Of a stretch of DNA of 10,048 nt, positions 7,185 to 10,048 are shown piece after piece. The DNA is taken from contig DHWT01000250.1 of assembly GCA_002413325.1 (NCBI GenBank), positions 1 through 10,048 on the forward strand. The letters run 5' to 3'. Position 1 is the stretch's first letter, and each line of letters opens with the position of its first letter. Source of the stretch: Chitinophagaceae bacterium UBA5175. GTDB lineage: Bacteria > Bacteroidota > Bacteroidia > Chitinophagales > Chitinophagaceae. Both the position numbers and the translations under genes were made by a program. The notes under the pieces are model-generated. The model had not been told where the DNA came from and made no database searches. It was given only the letters and a program-made list of their open reading frames with translations.

Positions 7185-8105
7185 TCAGCGTGGAATGAGG
7201 TCCCTGAAAGCAGCATCTATCGTAGGATAAATAAACTGGAAGCCCTGTTGTTTCAATTTATTTGCACTGATGTGGCTGCTTTTCAGGACCTCTTCACTTC
7301 TTCCGCCCAGTAAGGTCCGGAGTATGAAATTGGGTACCGGGACCTGTATAAAAAAATTACCCTTTATCCTTTTGGCAAGTTCCACGGTAAAGGTCCTGTT
7401 ATTAACAGGATTTGGCGCCACGGCATTATATACACCGGACCAGGCCGGATTCAGTATCGCCTCCAGGTATATGCGGCAGATATCTTCTATATGAATCCAG
7501 GAAATGATCTGTTTTCCACTTCCCAAAATACCCGCAATTCCATATTTGACAGGCTTAACAAATTCCGGGAAAGCACCTCCTTCATTGCTCAATACGATAC
7601 CGGTGCGCAGGATAACCAGTCTTTTGCCCAGGTCCCGGACCGGTTGTATGGCGTTTTCCCAGGCGCGGCAGGTTTCACCCAGAAATCCGGGATCCGGCGG
7701 ATCCGTTTCCACTGCAGGCTGTGAGAGGATTTCCCTGTACCAGCCTATGGCAGATGCACTCACTACAGAAACAATTTTATTGGGGATGCTGGTCATGGCT
7801 TTTATCAGCAGTTCGCTGCTCCGGGTACGGCTTTCAACAATTTCCTTTTTCCTTTTATTTGTCCAGGGTTTATCAACGACACCCGCTCCAGCCAGGTGAA
7901 TCACATATTTTGCCTTTTGGAAAGCTTCCTCATTGGCCGATTGTTCTTCTATATTCCAGGCTGCATAGGAAATACCCGGTACAGAGCTCCTGTGTGCTTT
8001 CGGGTCCCGTGTGAGAATGATCACCTGGAATCCCCGGGATAGGAGGAATTTCGACAATGCCGTTCCGATAAGACCCGTCCCGCCTGTAATGATCACGGTT
8101 TCCAT
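7185..8105 (-). CDS. TIGR01777 family NAD(P)-binding epimerase-like protein (YfcH/SDR39U1 type)
   Basis: This 306-residue protein belongs to the atypical short-chain dehydrogenases. It starts with a Rossmann nucleotide-binding motif TGGTGLIG (residues 7-14; glycines 8, 11 and 14). It then has the family segment PWTNKRKKEIVESR (80-93), SASAIGWY (116-123) and SWIHIEDI (202-209), and ends in a DUF1731-like C-terminal region (about 253-301). The substrate is unknown for the family. The frame stays open up to 8177, but the extra residues would translate the terminator of ftsZ, so I place the start at METV (8105); MTSM at 8114 is the alternative. It follows ftsZ in the same direction. The family includes plant GC1/AtSulA and a cyanobacterial SulA homologue connected with division, though most members have no proven role. 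Its expression must come from read-through or an unseen promoter near the 3' end of ftsZ. Confidence 0.9.
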   Translation of the reverse strand: METVIITGGTGLIGTALSKFLLSRGFQVIILTRDPKAHRSSVPGISYAAWNIEEQSANEEAFQKAKYVIHLAGAGVVDKPWTNKRKKEIVESRTRSSELLIKAMTSIPNKIVSVVSASAIGWYREILSQPAVETDPPDPGFLGETCRAWENAIQPVRDLGKRLVILRTGIVLSNEGGAFPEFVKPVKYGIAGILGSGKQIISWIHIEDICRIYLEAILNPAWSGVYNAVAPNPVNNRTFTVELAKRIKGNFFIQVPVPNFILRTLLGGRSEEVLKSSHISANKLKQQGFQFIYPTIDAAFRDLIPR

Positions 8106-8126
8106 GGATGTCATTATATATGTATG

Positions 8127-8155
8127 AAAAAAATCCCTCCGGATAACCGGAGGGA
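8127..8155 (-). terminator. Intrinsic terminator of ftsZ
   Basis: On the minus strand a perfect 9-bp stem (TCCCTCCGG with CCGGAGGGA; plus-strand arms 8134-8142 and 8147-8155) with a 4-base loop is followed by seven T residues (7 A on the plus strand, 8127-8133). This is a textbook rho-independent terminator, placed 33 bases after the ftsZ stop. The T-run ends only 12 bases before the first plausible start of the following gene. Confidence 0.88.
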
Positions 8156-8188
8156 ATAAACAACTAAAAACAAACAAGATGTGAACCC

Positions 8189-10048
8189 TTAATCAGGTTT
8201 TTTGCCATCCAGAAAGCTATTGATGGTACTGATTTCACCTGGACCATTTTTATCGGCTTTAACTTCATACTGGCTGTAAAAACTCTCTACACTGGTTACC
8301 GTATTATACAGTTCCAGATTTCGGCGGATGTAGGCCGGCACAGTTTCAAACTCATTGTTCGGATCCGCAGCATTCATATTGAACGACAAGTTGCGCAATT
8401 TGTTGATCCTTTCTGCTGCCCGGCGTCTCAGGCCTTCTGCTTCGTCCTGCACTGCAGGCTCCTCTGCAGGCTGATCCGCCATAGATACCGTTTGCGTTTG
8501 ATGGGCCCCAGGCACATCCGCCGCTGGAATATCATCTTTAAATACCAGCTGCATATCACCGGAAATATTTTCATCCGGAGTATTATTTTCTGCAGCTGCT
8601 GTAAACATCATCTGGTCCTTCAATGGAATTTCTTCAGGAAGAGATTCCCTTTGGGATGGTTCTTCGTCATAAATATTGGATGGCCGGGTAAGATATCCGC
8701 CGGATATGGCGGATACAGACGGTATATGATTCGACAGTGATTTTTTCTCCTGGTCTTTTTCTCTGAACGTGGGAACGGTCTCTTGCGAAAATATCCATTC
8801 TATTGGTTCTTCCACGATCTTTTTATCCACGGCTATTTCCGTGGAAATCCGGCTTTCCGTTTTTGCTGGCATAACCACCACGGGTCCTGTTTTTCCTGTC
8901 TTTTCCAACGGCACCGGTGCTTCAACAAGTCTGGGTGTCATCTCCTGCGAAAGGGCATGGACCGGAAGGGGCACCCTATTCAGGACGGCTGCTTCCACTA
9001 AGGGTTTCTCATTAGCAACCACTTGAGGTACCGGCCTTTCCTTCGGTTTAACCGTTTCCAGTTCAGGCATCTGCAAAGGCATGACGATTTTCTCCTCTTT
9101 TTTCGGGGCCGCCGGTTTTTCTTCGCGCTTAAAAGGATCCTTATATTCAAATCCGGTAGCTATGATCGTTATACCGATCTTATCACCCAGCGCGGCATCA
9201 TATCCCAATCCCAGGATCACATCAGTATCCTCCCCTGCCTGGCTGATCAGATGACGCTGAATAATTTCCACTTCATCCATGGTAAATTCATGATCCCCCT
9301 CCGAGGAATTAATATTGATCAGTATCCATTTGGCCCCGCGGATATCATTGTCGTTGAGCAGGGGAGAATTGAGGGCCTCTTCGATCGCCTGTTGCGCCCG
9401 GTTATTTCCGGATGCGGCCGCGCTTCCAAGAATGGCCACACCTCCGCTCCGCATAACGGTGCATACATCCGCAAAATCCACATTGATCTGCCCTGTGCTG
9501 TTGATTACATCTGTGATACATTTGGCAGCCGTCGCCAGCACATTGTCCGCCCTGGAAAATGCTTCTTTCATTTTCAGGTTACCGAACTGATGACGAAGTT
9601 TGTCGTTACTGATCACCAGGAGCGTGTCAACATAATCCTTTAATAAGGAAATTCCTTCTTCAGCCTGCAACTGTCTTTTTTTACCTTCATAAGAAAAAGG
9701 TGTGGTTACGATACCCACGGTCAGTATACCAAGATCCTGGCAGATTTTCGCGAGGATGGGTGCACCGCCGGTTCCTGTTCCTCCGCCCATGCCGGCTGTG
9801 ATAAAAGCCATTTTGGTATTTACTTCGAGGATGGATTTAATTTCCTCGAGACTCTCTTCCGTTGCCTGCCGGCCAATATCCGGGTTCGCCCCGGCTCCGA
9901 GTCCCTGGGTTAAAAGGGGTCCCAGCTGGATCTTGTTTGCGACGCGGCTCTGGGCAAGGGCCTGGGCATCGGTATTACAAATAATAAAATTGACTCCTTC
10001 AATTTGCTGGCCAAACATGTGATTGACTGCATTGCTGCCTCCGCCGCC
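8189..10048 (-). CDS. ftsZ: Cell division protein FtsZ (5'-partial)
   Basis: FtsZ is the tubulin-like GTPase that forms the division ring in the cytoplasm at mid-cell. The frame is open to the right edge, where it reads GGGGSNAVNH, the N-terminal nucleotide-binding segment, so only some 20 residues should be missing. The methionine at 10018 is internal. Counting from the edge, the tubulin signature GGGTGTG is at 88-94 and the T7 catalytic loop NVDFAD at 189-194, with both aspartates present. The globular domain ends near 300. A long Pro/Glu/Lys/Val-rich linker of about 240 residues follows, then a basic helix (RRRAAERINK), the C-terminal peptide VPAYIRR (570-576), and a further tail of about 43 residues. 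This C-terminus after the peptide is a feature I associate with Bacteroidota. The stop is followed by a strong terminator, so ftsZ ends its transcript; the rest of the division cluster presumably lies to the right of the window. Confidence 0.97.
   Translation of the reverse strand, partial: GGGGSNAVNHMFGQQIEGVNFIICNTDAQALAQSRVANKIQLGPLLTQGLGAGANPDIGRQATEESLEEIKSILEVNTKMAFITAGMGGGTGTGGAPILAKICQDLGILTVGIVTTPFSYEGKKRQLQAEEGISLLKDYVDTLLVISNDKLRHQFGNLKMKEAFSRADNVLATAAKCITDVINSTGQINVDFADVCTVMRSGGVAILGSAAASGNNRAQQAIEEALNSPLLNDNDIRGAKWILININSSEGDHEFTMDEVEIIQRHLISQAGEDTDVILGLGYDAALGDKIGITIIATGFEYKDPFKREEKPAAPKKEEKIVMPLQMPELETVKPKERPVPQVVANEKPLVEAAVLNRVPLPVHALSQEMTPRLVEAPVPLEKTGKTGPVVVMPAKTESRISTEIAVDKKIVEEPIEWIFSQETVPTFREKDQEKKSLSNHIPSVSAISGGYLTRPSNIYDEEPSQRESLPEEIPLKDQMMFTAAAENNTPDENISGDMQLVFKDDIPAADVPGAHQTQTVSMADQPAEEPAVQDEAEGLRRRAAERINKLRNLSFNMNAADPNNEFETVPAYIRRNLELYNTVTSVESFYSQYEVKADKNGPGEISTINSFLDGKKPD

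Noticed and set aside
8113..8118. TATAAT on the minus strand just before the TIGR01777 gene
   Set aside because: It overlaps the possible ATG at 8114 and is not the Bacteroidota promoter type, so it cannot be a useful -10 box for this gene unless translation starts at 8105 on a leaderless or nearly leaderless RNA; no -35-like partner is present, because the T-run of the terminator lies there.
9023..9643. Plus-strand open frame of 206 codons opposite ftsZ
   Set aside because: It is the reverse of conserved FtsZ core sequence including the T7 loop, and the product is a typical His/Arg/Phe-rich shadow.
1..10048. A defence, mobile or secondary-metabolite system
   Set aside because: Every sizeable stretch is explained by housekeeping-type genes; no integrase, transposase, toxin-antitoxin, nuclease, repeat array or biosynthetic signature was seen.

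Overview
The window looks like chromosomal DNA of a member of the Bacteroidota. The order Chitinophagales is my best guess, but it is only an impression. The clues are an FtsZ with a long linker, a VPAYIRR C-terminal motif and a further tail after it; a lipoprotein combining a DUF4369-like domain with a thioredoxin domain; the absence of clear Shine-Dalgarno sequences before the starts; and one promoter-like site of the Bacteroidota type (TTTG, 19 bases, TATCTTTC). GC content is close to one half by eye. I see no phage, transposon, CRISPR, tRNA or rRNA signal.

Layout, left to right. Bases 1-4011 hold three closely spaced plus-strand genes. The first is a beta-oxidation dehydrogenase/hydratase fusion of FadN type that enters from the left edge. 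It is followed after 7 bases by a TlpA-like thioredoxin lipoprotein, and after another 23 bases by a small metzincin-type zinc protease with no visible signal peptide. Bases 4012-4435 are non-coding and carry a probable promoter and a 5'-UTR stem-loop. Bases 4436-7184 hold two M16 (pitrilysin-type) genes 16 bases apart. The first keeps all zinc ligands, the second has lost them but keeps the R...Y substrate-binding pair, so together they look like an active/inactive heterodimer exported to the periplasm. Bases 7185-10048 are minus-strand. ftsZ enters from the right edge and ends at a strong intrinsic terminator, and a TIGR01777-family NAD(P)-binding protein begins just after that terminator. 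This last gene meets the second M16 gene tail to tail with no base between the two stop codons.

The genes are mostly housekeeping functions (fatty-acid breakdown, envelope redox, periplasmic proteolysis, cell division). I found no clear new multi-gene system. The items most worth a second look are the unexported metzincin, the TIGR01777 gene beside ftsZ (the family includes plant GC1/AtSulA and a cyanobacterial SulA homologue linked to division), the terminator placed immediately before that gene's start, and the UTR stem-loop before the M16 pair.
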